From contig NZ_CP016294.1 in assembly GCF_001704155.1 (NCBI RefSeq), positions 1,299,501-1,363,500 on the forward strand: 64,000 nt of DNA, given 5' to 3'. The position numbers and the translations under genes are program-made. The notes below the pieces were generated by a model. That model did not search any database. It was not told where the DNA came from and saw only the letters and a list, made by a program, of their open reading frames with translations. Every line of letters begins with the position of its first letter. Position 1 is the stretch's first letter. Of the stretch, positions 35,973-43,182 are shown piece by piece. The stretch comes from Stenotrophomonas rhizophila (GTDB lineage: Bacteria > Pseudomonadota > Gammaproteobacteria > Xanthomonadales > Xanthomonadaceae).

Positions 35973-36082
35973 GCCCCGTTCTGCAATCCAACCCAGATCA
36001 CACGCAGGGCAGCCCCCGTATCGGCACCGAACAGAGTGTGATATCTGTCGGGCCTGCCCTCGGACAACGGAAGAGCAACCCT

Positions 36083-36628
36083 ATGGCGCGCGGCATCAAT
36101 AAAGTCATCCTGGTCGGCAACCTCGGCAACGACCCGGACGTGAAATACACCCAAGGCGGCATGGCGATCACCCGCATCAGCCTGGCCACCACCAGTGTCC
36201 GCAAGGACAAGGATGGCAACCAGCAGGAGCGCACCGAATGGCACCGCGTGGTGTTCTTCGGCAAGCTCGGCGAAATTGCCGGTGAATACCTGCGCAAGGG
36301 CAGCTCGGTCTACGTCGAAGGCAGCCTGCGCTACGACAAGTACACCGGCCAGGATGGCGTGGAGAAGTATTCCACCGACATCATCGCCGACGAAATGCAG
36401 ATGCTGGGCGGTCGCGGTGAAGGCGGTGGTGGCGGTGGTGGCAACTACGGCGGCGGCGAGCGTCCGCAGCGCCAGCAGGCCCCGCGCCAGGAATACGGCG
36501 GTGGTGGCGGTGGTGGTCAGCGCGGCGGTGGCGGTGGTGGCTACGGCCAGCAGCAGCGTCCGCAGCAGCAGCCGCAGCAGTCGGCTCCGCCGATGGACGA
36601 CTTCGCGGACGACGATATTCCGTTCTAA
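36083..36628 (+). CDS. ssb: Single-stranded DNA-binding protein
   Basis: This 181-residue SSB has an N-terminal OB fold ([50 protein letters not shown]), a disordered linker of Gly- and Gln-rich runs (about 112-168) and the acidic tip [10 protein letters not shown] that docks partner proteins. It coats single-stranded DNA in replication, repair and recombination. The ORF extends upstream in frame, but the start at 36083 gives the universal SSB N-terminus. A terminator follows within 25 bases. The linker's pure GGTGGT tracts are prone to slippage and length variation. Confidence 0.96.
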   Translation: MARGINKVILVGNLGNDPDVKYTQGGMAITRISLATTSVRKDKDGNQQERTEWHRVVFFGKLGEIAGEYLRKGSSVYVEGSLRYDKYTGQDGVEKYSTDIIADEMQMLGGRGEGGGGGGGNYGGGERPQRQQAPRQEYGGGGGGGQRGGGGGGYGQQQRPQQQPQQSAPPMDDFADDDIPF

Positions 36629-36651
36629 GCGAGGTTGTTTCCTGGACGACC

Positions 36652-36678
36652 AAAAGGCCCGCCGATAGCGGGCCTTTT
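36652..36678 (+). terminator. Rho-independent terminator of ssb
   Basis: AAAAGGCCCGC, loop CGATA, GCGGGCCTTTT: a perfect 11-bp stem whose 3' side ends in T residues, 24 bases after the ssb stop. Confidence 0.88.
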
Positions 36679-36695
36679 GCTTTCACCGCCACTAC

Positions 36696-36718
36696 GTAGT
36701 GACATGCCACGCGTGTCA
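36696..36718 (+). repeat. SMAG/REP-like element
   Basis: GTAG, TGACATGC, loop CAC, GCGTGTCA with one wobble pair. It lies at the left border of the patch that holds the toxin-antitoxin remnant. Confidence 0.7.
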
Positions 36719-36792
36719 TGCGTCCCCTAAATGTCATGCATCCGCCAGCCGACACTACCAGCGGCGGGCGGCATGATTGACAAGGTTCCAAG

Positions 36793-36861
36793 ATGGAAGT
36801 AGGAGTAGGTACTCACGCAGAGTACGACAAGATCGACGCCGCCAAGGTGGACCAATCCTGA
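36793..36861 (+). pseudogene. C-terminal remnant of a HigB-type toxin
   Basis: A 22-codon open stretch encodes GVGTHAEYDKIDAAK before its stop. The GTHAEYDKID pattern is what I recall as the C-terminal signature of HigB-family mRNA-interferase toxins. An in-frame stop lies five codons before its ATG and no upstream toxin domain exists, so the body of the gene is gone. The stop overlaps the start of the antitoxin-like ORF (TGATG), as in intact higBA operons. Confidence 0.6.
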
Positions 36862-37097
36862 TGAACATTCGACCTCTCCATTCCGAGCGCGACTATCACG
36901 AGGCCAAGCAGAAGCTTGCCGCCTGGTTCGATGCCCTGCCTGAGCCGGATACCGAGCAAGGTCATCTGTTTCAAGTACTGCTGATCCTGGTCGCCAACTA
37001 CGAAAGCACCCATTTCCGCCTCGAGGCCTCCGATCCTATTGAGGCCATCAAGTTCCGCATGGCTCAGGAAGGGCTGGATGTTTTGATCGGTAGCTGA
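36861..37097 (+). pseudogene. Truncated HigA-type antitoxin
   Basis: This 78-residue ORF matches the N-terminal half of HigA-like antitoxins: MNIRPLHSERDYHEAK, then HLFQVLLILVANYESTHF and SDPIEAIKFRMAQEGL. Intact relatives continue into a helix-turn-helix DNA-binding domain of about 45 residues. Here the frame stops after DVLIGS, which may be an internal-deletion joint with a DLEPLIGS-like segment. With the toxin lost and the DNA-binding part missing it is probably non-functional, although the fragment could still be translated. Confidence 0.6.
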
Positions 37098-37143
37098 GTG
37101 AATGAGTTATCACTGGGCTTCGTGCATTTCGGGCCGGAAGTGA

Positions 37144-37659
37144 TTACGTTCTTTCAGGAGCGATGGGCGCGGTCGTGCAGCCGACGAATGCCTGTTTGTT
37201 GAACCTGTTCGTCTCCGAGCAACGCTCTATCGAGTAGTGCGAATCCTGCTTGAAAATGCGTATTCTCGTAATGTAATCATTGAAGAAGCACCGTCTGTTG
37301 AACTCGATCAGCTCGGTGCCCTTGCGCCCACCGGGAGGTGTGATGTCGGTGATGACCACCCGTCCATCCGCGCCGCATTCTCCTGTTTCCTGCGGTGGCA
37401 ACACCACGACTGAAACGCTTGGCCCACCCTTGCATCGGAACGTCTGCCTGCCTGTTCGCGCGCGCTTATAGCCGTCTTTGTCCGGTCCCGGTGCGGACGT
37501 GGAGAAATCGGCTGTCGCTGCGATGATGGTCATGCCTGTATCGCTCCCGCACTTGTAGGCGGCACTTACCGGTGAGCTCGTCTCCACAGTTTCCGAAGCG
37601 TCAACACAAACGGACATTGTCAGAAGAGCCAGCGCCAGTGTGTAGCTCCGGATGGTCAT
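37144..37659 (-). CDS. Hypothetical exported cysteine-rich protein
   Basis: This 171-residue ORF has a signal peptide (SYTLALALLTMSVCVDA, cleavage near DAS-ETV). The mature chain contains six cysteines (in AAYKCGSD, TFRCKGG, GECGADG, FNRRCFF, SIERCSE and VGCTTA), suggesting up to three disulfides in the periplasm or outside. I do not recognise a family. The start at 37659 is chosen for the signal peptide; the longer frame is unlikely. Base composition around it looks less GC-rich than the flanks, and it sits beside a toxin-antitoxin remnant, so acquisition by transfer is possible. Confidence 0.6.
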   Translation of the reverse strand: MTIRSYTLALALLTMSVCVDASETVETSSPVSAAYKCGSDTGMTIIAATADFSTSAPGPDKDGYKRARTGRQTFRCKGGPSVSVVVLPPQETGECGADGRVVITDITPPGGRKGTELIEFNRRCFFNDYITRIRIFKQDSHYSIERCSETNRFNKQAFVGCTTAPIAPERT

Positions 37660-37942
37660 GTGCTTACTTTCCCGTAGGTGATCGACGTGGGCGGGTTCGC
37701 TTTCTTCTGGTAACAGATGGCGAGGATGACCTTGGAAAACTTGCCGGCGATCAGCCAGCTTCAGGCGCACAGCGCTGAACCCATCATTCCGCCGTGTCTG
37801 CTGTATCGCCTGCTTTTTTTGAACGGTCCTCATCCCCGTAGGACTCGACCGGCTCCAAACCCCCATCTCAGCCTAAGGGTAAATGAGCAACGTGCGGTAT
37901 ATGACGTTGTGCCGTGCAGCATTAATTTTCGTGCAGTGCGTC
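37660..37942. other. Non-coding stretch at the edge of the low-GC patch
   Basis: No convincing gene, repeat or hairpin is seen here. Open frames are short and composition-driven. It separates the orphan exported protein from the promoter of the glycoside operon. Confidence 0.4.
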
Positions 37943-37971
37943 TTGCAAAAAAACGAACTACTCCACTATGG
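37943..37971 (+). promoter_or_regulatory. Promoter of the plus-strand glycoside operon
   Basis: TTGCAA (37943-37948), a 17-base spacer and CTATGG (37966-37971) form a moderate sigma-70 promoter. The palindromic operator begins one base after the -10 box and so covers the transcription start. Confidence 0.5.
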
Positions 37972-37985
37972 TGCAATCGATTGCA
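37972..37985. promoter_or_regulatory. LacI-type operator, left copy
   Basis: TGCAATCGATTGCA is a perfect 14-bp palindrome with the central CG step typical of LacI-family sites. An identical copy lies at 46632-46645, next to the LacI gene that ends the same gene island. Confidence 0.85.
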
Positions 37986-38033
37986 TTGCAGTGAATAGTT
38001 GCGTTTGATACCGGTTGGGAGGCCGGAAAGCGG

Positions 38034-38930
38034 ATGCCCGACCATTCGATTGGATCGATCCAAGGTGCGCGCGTCACGCGGCGCGATGCGCTGCGCATTG
38101 CGGTCGCCGGAAGCATTGGCCTGGCAACCGCAGGCGTGACGCCCGCGATGGCCGCGACCGCGCCGCTCAAGGGCAACCTGAAGCATTCGGTCGCCCGCTG
38201 GACCTTCCCCAAGTTATCGGTGGCCCAGCTCTGCCAGACGGTAAAGGGCATCGGGTTCGCCGCCATCGACCTGGTGGGGCCGGAAGACTGGCCCACGCTG
38301 AAGGCACATGGTGTCTACAGCTCGATGTGCAACGGCGCGGAGCTGGGCCTGACCAAGGGCTTTGCCGGCCGCGAGTTCCACGACCAATTGGTGGAGCGCT
38401 ACACCCGGCACATCGACCTGGTCGCCGATGCCGGCTACCGCAATCTCATCTGTTTTTCCGGCAACCGCAACGGCATGGACCCGCAGGAAGGCATGGCCAA
38501 TGCCGAAGCCGGGCTCAAGCGCATCCTCGGGCATGCCGAGAAGCGCGGCGTGGTGCTGGTGATGGAGCTGCTGAACTCCCGGGTCGATCACCCGGATTAC
38601 CTGTGCGACCACTCTGCATGGGGCGTCGAACTGTGCCAACGGCTCGGCTCGGATCACTTCGGCCTGCTGTACGACATCTACCACATGCAGATCATGGAGG
38701 GCGACATCATCGCCACCATCGGCCGGCATCACGCGCATTTCAAGCATTACCACACCGCGGGCGTGCCGGGTCGGCACGAGATCGGAGACCAGCAGGAGCT
38801 CCAGTATCCCGCCATCTGTCGCGCGATCCGCGACACCGGTTTCGATGGGTACCTGGCGCAGGAGTTCATGCCTGCGGCAACCGATCCCATCGCTTCGCTG
38901 CGCGAGGCGATCCGCCTCTGCGACGTCTGA
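38034..38930 (+). CDS. Tat-exported TIM-barrel isomerase-like protein
   Basis: This 298-residue protein has a twin-arginine leader (VTRRDALRIAVAGSIGLATA) and a xylose-isomerase-like TIM barrel (hydroxypyruvate isomerase/epimerase group). Barrel signs are KGIGFAAIDLVGPEDW, NLICFSGNRNGMDP, VVLVMELLNSRVDHPDY, GLLYDIYHMQIMEGD and DGYLAQEFMPAATDP. The conserved Glu, Asp, His and Glu metal ligands of the fold are present in these strands. Tat export suggests it folds with its metal before moving to the periplasm. It is first in a four-gene operon whose next genes encode a glucoside dehydrogenase, so it may act on 3-keto-sugars. The exact reaction is unknown. Confidence 0.85.
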   Translation: MPDHSIGSIQGARVTRRDALRIAVAGSIGLATAGVTPAMAATAPLKGNLKHSVARWTFPKLSVAQLCQTVKGIGFAAIDLVGPEDWPTLKAHGVYSSMCNGAELGLTKGFAGREFHDQLVERYTRHIDLVADAGYRNLICFSGNRNGMDPQEGMANAEAGLKRILGHAEKRGVVLVMELLNSRVDHPDYLCDHSAWGVELCQRLGSDHFGLLYDIYHMQIMEGDIIATIGRHHAHFKHYHTAGVPGRHEIGDQQELQYPAICRAIRDTGFDGYLAQEFMPAATDPIASLREAIRLCDV

Positions 38931-38961
38931 AATTGATATCCACCCAGGTGAAGTAGAACCC

Positions 38962-40647
38962 ATGGCAGACAATCATTACGACGCAATCGTCGTCGGCTCC
39001 GGCATCAGTGGCGGTTGGGCGGCGAAGGAACTGACCGAGAAAGGCCTCAAGGTCCTCATGCTGGAACGCGGTCGCAACATCGAACACGTGAAGGACTACG
39101 TCAATGCGATGAAGGAACCGTGGGACTTCCCGCACCGCAACCGGCCCACCCAGGCGATGAAGGCCGCTTTTCCGGTACTGATGCGCGACTACGCGCTGGC
39201 CGAGAACCTCGAGGGAATGTGGGCCGACGAACAGGATTCGCCCTACATCGAGACCAAGCGCTTCGACTGGTTCCGTGGGTATCACGTCGGTGGTCGCTCG
39301 TTGATGTGGGGGCGGCAGAGCTATCGTTTGTCGGACCTGGATTTCCAGGCCAACCTCAAGGATGGCATCGCCACCGATTGGCCGATCCGTTATGCCGACA
39401 TCGCGCCCTGGTACGACCACGTGGAGAAGTTCGCCGGCATCGCCGGTACGCGCGAAGGGCTGGACGTATTGCCGGACGGCGAATTCCTGCCGCCGGTCCC
39501 GTTGAACATCGTCGAAAAAGACGTGGCCGCACGGATCAAGCAGGCCTTCGGTGGCACCCGGCACATGATCCATTCGCGCACCGCCAACATCACCCAGCCC
39601 AAGCCCGAGCAGGGCCGCGTCAACTGCCAGTACCGCAACAAGTGCATCCTGGGCTGCCCGTTCGGCGCCTACTTCTCCACCCAGTCGGCCACGTTGCCTG
39701 CGGCCATGAAGACCGGCAACCTCACCCTGCGGCCGTTCTCGATCGTCAAGGAAGTGCTCTACGACAAGGACCGCAAGCGTGCACGTGGCGTGGAGGTGAT
39801 CGATGCCGAGACCGGGCAGACCTACACCTACACGGCCAAGGTCATCTTCCTCAACGCCTCCTCCTTCAACTCCACCTGGCTGCTGATGAACTCGGCCACC
39901 GACGTGTGGGAAGGCGGGCTGGGCTCGTCGTCCGGCGAGCTGGGCCACAACGTGATGGACCATCATTTCGGCGCCGGTGCCTCCGGCCGGGTCGAAGGGT
40001 ACGATGACAAGTACTACTTCGGCCGGCGCCCCTGCGGCTTCTACATTCCCCGTTTCCGCAACGTCGGCGGCGATAGCCGCGGCTACACGCGCGGCTTCGG
40101 CTACCAGGGCGGCGCCAGCCGCAACGGCTGGTCGCGCGAGATCGCCGAACTCAACATCGGCGCCGACCTGAAGGAGGCGTTGACGGTGCCGGGCGACTGG
40201 CGCATCGGCATGACCGGCTTCGGCGAAATGCTGCCGCACCACGACAACACGATTCGCCTCGACCCTGACCGCAAGGACAAGTGGGGGCTGCCGGTGTTGG
40301 CGATGGATGTATCCATGCGCGCGAACGAAAAGGCGATGCGCAAGGACATGGCCGCCGATGCCGCCGAGATGCTGGAGGCCGCCGGGGTCAAGGACGTGGA
40401 GATGCACGACAACGACTACGCGCCGGGCAAGGGCATCCATGAAATGGGCACCGCACGCATGGGCCGTGACCGTAAGAACTCCGTGCTGAACCAGCACAAC
40501 CAGGTCTGGGATGCGCCCAACGTATACGTGACCGACGGTGCCTGCATGACCTCCAGCGCCTGCGTGAATCCCTCGCTGACCTACATGGCCCTGACCGCAC
40601 GCGCGGCCGACCATGCGGTGCGCGAGCTGAAAGCGGGGAACCTGTAA
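38962..40647 (+). CDS. GMC oxidoreductase, glucoside 3-dehydrogenase large subunit-like
   Basis: This 561-residue FAD enzyme of the GMC family has the dinucleotide fold DAIVVGSGISGGWAAKEL (Gly12-Gly17), VLMLERG, the sugar-oxidase-like segment GRSLMWGRQSYR, an active-site His493 in HEMGTARMG and Asn536 in NPSLTYMAL. A cysteine set C222-X5-C228-X3-C232 (in NCQYRNKCILGCPFG) could be part of an Fe-S cluster, as in FAD glucose dehydrogenases. Its stop overlaps the start of the small-subunit gene (TAATG). Such pairs oxidise carbon 3 of glucosides. No signal peptide is seen, so export may ride on the Tat signal of the small subunit. Confidence 0.9.
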   Translation: MADNHYDAIVVGSGISGGWAAKELTEKGLKVLMLERGRNIEHVKDYVNAMKEPWDFPHRNRPTQAMKAAFPVLMRDYALAENLEGMWADEQDSPYIETKRFDWFRGYHVGGRSLMWGRQSYRLSDLDFQANLKDGIATDWPIRYADIAPWYDHVEKFAGIAGTREGLDVLPDGEFLPPVPLNIVEKDVAARIKQAFGGTRHMIHSRTANITQPKPEQGRVNCQYRNKCILGCPFGAYFSTQSATLPAAMKTGNLTLRPFSIVKEVLYDKDRKRARGVEVIDAETGQTYTYTAKVIFLNASSFNSTWLLMNSATDVWEGGLGSSSGELGHNVMDHHFGAGASGRVEGYDDKYYFGRRPCGFYIPRFRNVGGDSRGYTRGFGYQGGASRNGWSREIAELNIGADLKEALTVPGDWRIGMTGFGEMLPHHDNTIRLDPDRKDKWGLPVLAMDVSMRANEKAMRKDMAADAAEMLEAAGVKDVEMHDNDYAPGKGIHEMGTARMGRDRKNSVLNQHNQVWDAPNVYVTDGACMTSSACVNPSLTYMALTARAADHAVRELKAGNL

Positions 40648-41222
40648 TGGAACGTCGCGACCTGTTGAAGATGATCGTCGCCGCCACGGGCGCAGCCCTG
40701 GTCGGCCTGCCCGCGCTCGCCAGTGGCCAGGCGCCGGCGGCGGGGGCGAAGACCGCCTTCTCCGAAGCCGATATCGGCACGCTGGACGAGATCGCAGAAA
40801 CCATCCTGCCGCGCACGAAAACGCCGGGGGCGAAGGACGCCGGCGCGGGTGCGTTCATGGCGCGCTTCGTCACCGACTGCTACACCGCCCAGCAGCAGGC
40901 GGCATTCCATGCCGGCCTGGCCGACATCGACAAACGTGCCGGTGGACGCTTCGTGGCGCTGGCACCGCAGGCGCGCACCGAGCTGCTGCGTACGCTGGAT
41001 GCGCAGGCCCGGAAACGCGCCACCGAGGTGAGCGAGACCGGTACCGCCGAAGGCGGTGAAGCGACGCCGCACTACTTCACGATGATCAAGCAGCTGGCCA
41101 TCTTCGGTTTCTTCACCTCGAAGGTGGGGGCAACCGAAACGCTGCAGTACGTCGCCGTGCCGGGCCGCTACGACGGCGACCTGGCCTATGTCCCCGGTAC
41201 CCCCGCGTGGGGCACCAGCTGA
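40647..41222 (+). CDS. Gluconate 2-dehydrogenase subunit 3 family protein (dehydrogenase small subunit)
   Basis: This 191-residue protein has a Tat-like leader (MERRDLLKMIVAATGAALVG) and a helical domain of the gluconate dehydrogenase subunit 3 family: IGTLDEIAETILPRTKTPGAKDAGAG, then FVTDCYTAQQQ and the C-terminal LAIFGFFTSKVGATETLQYV. Small subunits of this type act as chaperone and exporter of the GMC subunit and are needed for activity. Overlapping start and stop codons with the GMC gene ensure equal translation. The next gene overlaps or follows within 12 bases. Confidence 0.88.
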   Translation: MERRDLLKMIVAATGAALVGLPALASGQAPAAGAKTAFSEADIGTLDEIAETILPRTKTPGAKDAGAGAFMARFVTDCYTAQQQAAFHAGLADIDKRAGGRFVALAPQARTELLRTLDAQARKRATEVSETGTAEGGEATPHYFTMIKQLAIFGFFTSKVGATETLQYVAVPGRYDGDLAYVPGTPAWGTS

Positions 41223-41233
41223 TGAGGAACACG

Positions 41234-41974
41234 ATGAGCAAGCCCCTGCTGATGGCCATATGCGTGCTGGCTGCAACGCCTGCATTCGCGCAGGCCGATG
41301 ACCCCGCACGCGATCCGACCAGGACCGAGGTGTGGAAGCCGGTGCCCGCGACCGTGGCTACCCCCGTGAACGCCGCGCCGTCCGATGCGATCGTGCTGTT
41401 CAACGGCAAGGATGTCTCCGCGTGGGAGTCGGAGACGGGCAGGCCCGTTCCCTGGAGCGTCGCCAACGGCGCGCTGACCGTGGTGCCAGGCAGTAAGGGC
41501 ATTCGCACCAGACAGGATTTCTGCGACATCCAGCTGCACGTCGAGTGGCGCGCGCCCACCGCAACCAAAGGCTTCGACGGCCAGCATCGCGGCAACAGTG
41601 GCATCTTCCTGCAGGAGCTGTATGAGCTGCAGGTGCTGGACAGTTACAACAACCCCACCTATGCCAACGGCCAGGCCGGCTCGCTGTACAAGCAGGCCAT
41701 GCCGCTGGTGAACGCCTCGCGCAGGCCGGGCGAATGGCAGGCGTACGACATCATCTGGAAGGCACCGCGCTTCTCACCGGGCGGTGGGCTCACGTCACCA
41801 GCGCGCATCACCGTGCTGCACAACGGCGTGCTGGTACAGGACGACACCGTGCTGTCGGGCAAGACCGAGTACATCGGCGCGCCCTCGTATGCACCGCATG
41901 GGTGCGCGCCGCTGTACCTGCAGGAACACGATTCCAAGGTCAGCTACCGCAACATCTGGGTGCGGAAGCTGTAG
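41234..41974 (+). CDS. Exported DUF1080 (3-keto-disaccharide hydrolase-like) protein
   Basis: This 246-residue protein has a signal peptide (MSKPLLMAICVLAATPAFAQ) and a concanavalin-like DUF1080 domain: AIVLFNGKDVSAWE, FCDIQLHVEWRAPT, GNSGIFLQELYELQVLDSY and APLYLQEHDSKVSYRNIWVR. DUF1080 members include hydrolases that cleave 3-keto-glucosides. The start at 41234 has GAGGA six to ten bases upstream; 41222 (MRNTMSK) is an alternative overlapping the previous stop. As the last gene of the plus operon it would split the keto-glycoside made by the dehydrogenase. It ends only seven bases from the convergent cytochrome gene. Confidence 0.88.
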   Translation: MSKPLLMAICVLAATPAFAQADDPARDPTRTEVWKPVPATVATPVNAAPSDAIVLFNGKDVSAWESETGRPVPWSVANGALTVVPGSKGIRTRQDFCDIQLHVEWRAPTATKGFDGQHRGNSGIFLQELYELQVLDSYNNPTYANGQAGSLYKQAMPLVNASRRPGEWQAYDIIWKAPRFSPGGGLTSPARITVLHNGVLVQDDTVLSGKTEYIGAPSYAPHGCAPLYLQEHDSKVSYRNIWVRKL

Positions 41975-41981
41975 TGGGAAG

Positions 41982-42278
41982 CTACTTCGCCAGGTAGCTG
42001 GCGAGGTTGCCGATGTCCTGTTCGGAGAGTTGGGAGAAGGGCGGCATCAAGCCACCGCCCTTCTTGATCTTGTCCTTGATCTGAGCCGCGTCCAGCCGCT
42101 TGGCGACATCGGTGAGCGCGGGGAACGCCGGCGGAACGCCGGCCCGGTTCGCACCGTGGCAGGCAACGCAGTGCGTCGCGTAGAGCTGCGCGCCGGCAGC
42201 GGGATCGTCCTTGGACCACGCGGCCGTTGCAAACGTGGTCCCACACAGAACCACGGCCATTGTCAGGATCGTTTTCAA
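41982..42278 (-). CDS. Periplasmic class I cytochrome c
   Basis: This 98-residue protein has a signal peptide (to about residue 22), a single haem site CVACH (Cys37, Cys40, His41) and the distal Met78 in GGGLMPPFSQL. It is a typical small monohaem cytochrome c. As the last gene of the minus operon it is well placed to take electrons from the GMC dehydrogenase and pass them to the respiratory chain. It belongs to the same regulated island although transcribed from the opposite side. No terminator separates it from the convergent DUF1080 gene. Confidence 0.9.
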   Translation of the reverse strand: MKTILTMAVVLCGTTFATAAWSKDDPAAGAQLYATHCVACHGANRAGVPPAFPALTDVAKRLDAAQIKDKIKKGGGLMPPFSQLSEQDIGNLASYLAK

Positions 42279-42296
42279 GCAGGGCTCCTTGGCTGG

Positions 42297-43163
42297 CTAG
42301 CGCTGTGCGCTGGCGGGCAGGCGGGCGGTGAGGTGGTGGCGCAGGTAGTCTGCGCCGGTCTTGATGACGGTGGCCGGATCGCGCGGCTGGTCGTGTTCGA
42401 CGATGTACCACTGCACCCCGGCAGCGGCGGCGGCAGGCAGGATCGCGTTCCAGTCCAGCACGCCCTGGCCGACGGCGGCAAAGCCGCCCTCGTCTTCGGC
42501 CTGGCCCTTGGGGGCATTGTCCTTGGCGTGCACCGCGAATACGTGGCCGCGGAACTTGCCCAGCATCACCACCGGGTCATGGCCGGCACGCGCCACCCAG
42601 GCCAGGTCCAGCTCGGTCTGCAGGTCGGGGCCGGCTGCGGCGAACAGCAGTTCCAGGCCGGTCTTGCCGCCGAAGTCGACCAGCTCGAAGTCATGGTTGT
42701 GGTAGGCCAGGTGCATGCCCTGGGCTTTCGCCTGCGCCGCGATGCGGCCCAGTTCCTGGCCCAGGGCGGTCCAGCCGGCGGCATCGGTCGGCCGATCCTT
42801 CTTGTCCAGGTACGGCACCACCAGCGTGGTGTTGCCGATCGCGCGGTTGAAGGCCACCACGCCAACCAGGTCCTTGCGCAGATCGGCCAGCTGCACGTGC
42901 GACGAAATCGCCTTGATCGAATAGCGGTCCAGCAGCTGCTTGAGTTCAGCGGCACTGACGTTCTGGGTGCCGACCGTTTCCACCGCGCCCACGCCCGCGT
43001 CGTGCACGATCTTCAACTGCTGGTCGAGCGTGCCGGCGTTGCGCAGCGTGTACATCTGCACCGCGATGGGCTGCTGTGGACTTGCCGCGTCACCGGCGAA
43101 GGCGGGCAGGGCGGCGAGCAGCAGCAATGCGAGGGTGGTGGTCCGGCGTGCAGCAGTCTTCAT
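42297..43163 (-). CDS. Exported TIM-barrel sugar isomerase/epimerase-like protein
   Basis: This 288-residue protein has a Sec signal peptide (TTTLALLLLAALPAFA) and an AP-endonuclease-2/xylose-isomerase-like barrel: IAVQMYTLRNAGTLDQQL, GAVETVG, MHLAYHNHDFELVDFG, TELDLAWVARAGHDPV, VFAVHAKDNAP and WYIVEHDQPRDP. The metal ligands Glu, Asp, His and Glu of the fold appear in those strands. Family members occur in myo-inositol and 3-keto-sugar pathways. The start at 43163 was chosen for its signal peptide over 43223. It lies 19 bases from the upstream and 18 from the downstream gene, in one operon. Confidence 0.85.
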   Translation of the reverse strand: MKTAARRTTTLALLLLAALPAFAGDAASPQQPIAVQMYTLRNAGTLDQQLKIVHDAGVGAVETVGTQNVSAAELKQLLDRYSIKAISSHVQLADLRKDLVGVVAFNRAIGNTTLVVPYLDKKDRPTDAAGWTALGQELGRIAAQAKAQGMHLAYHNHDFELVDFGGKTGLELLFAAAGPDLQTELDLAWVARAGHDPVVMLGKFRGHVFAVHAKDNAPKGQAEDEGGFAAVGQGVLDWNAILPAAAAAGVQWYIVEHDQPRDPATVIKTGADYLRHHLTARLPASAQR

Positions 43164-43182
43164 CAAGAAATCCTCATGCAGT

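Noticed and set aside
41980..41999. AGCTAC...GTAGCT hairpin between the convergent DUF1080 and cytochrome genes
   Set aside because: The stem lies mostly within the coding end of the cytochrome gene, has only six pairs and no T-run, so it is not a convincing terminator.
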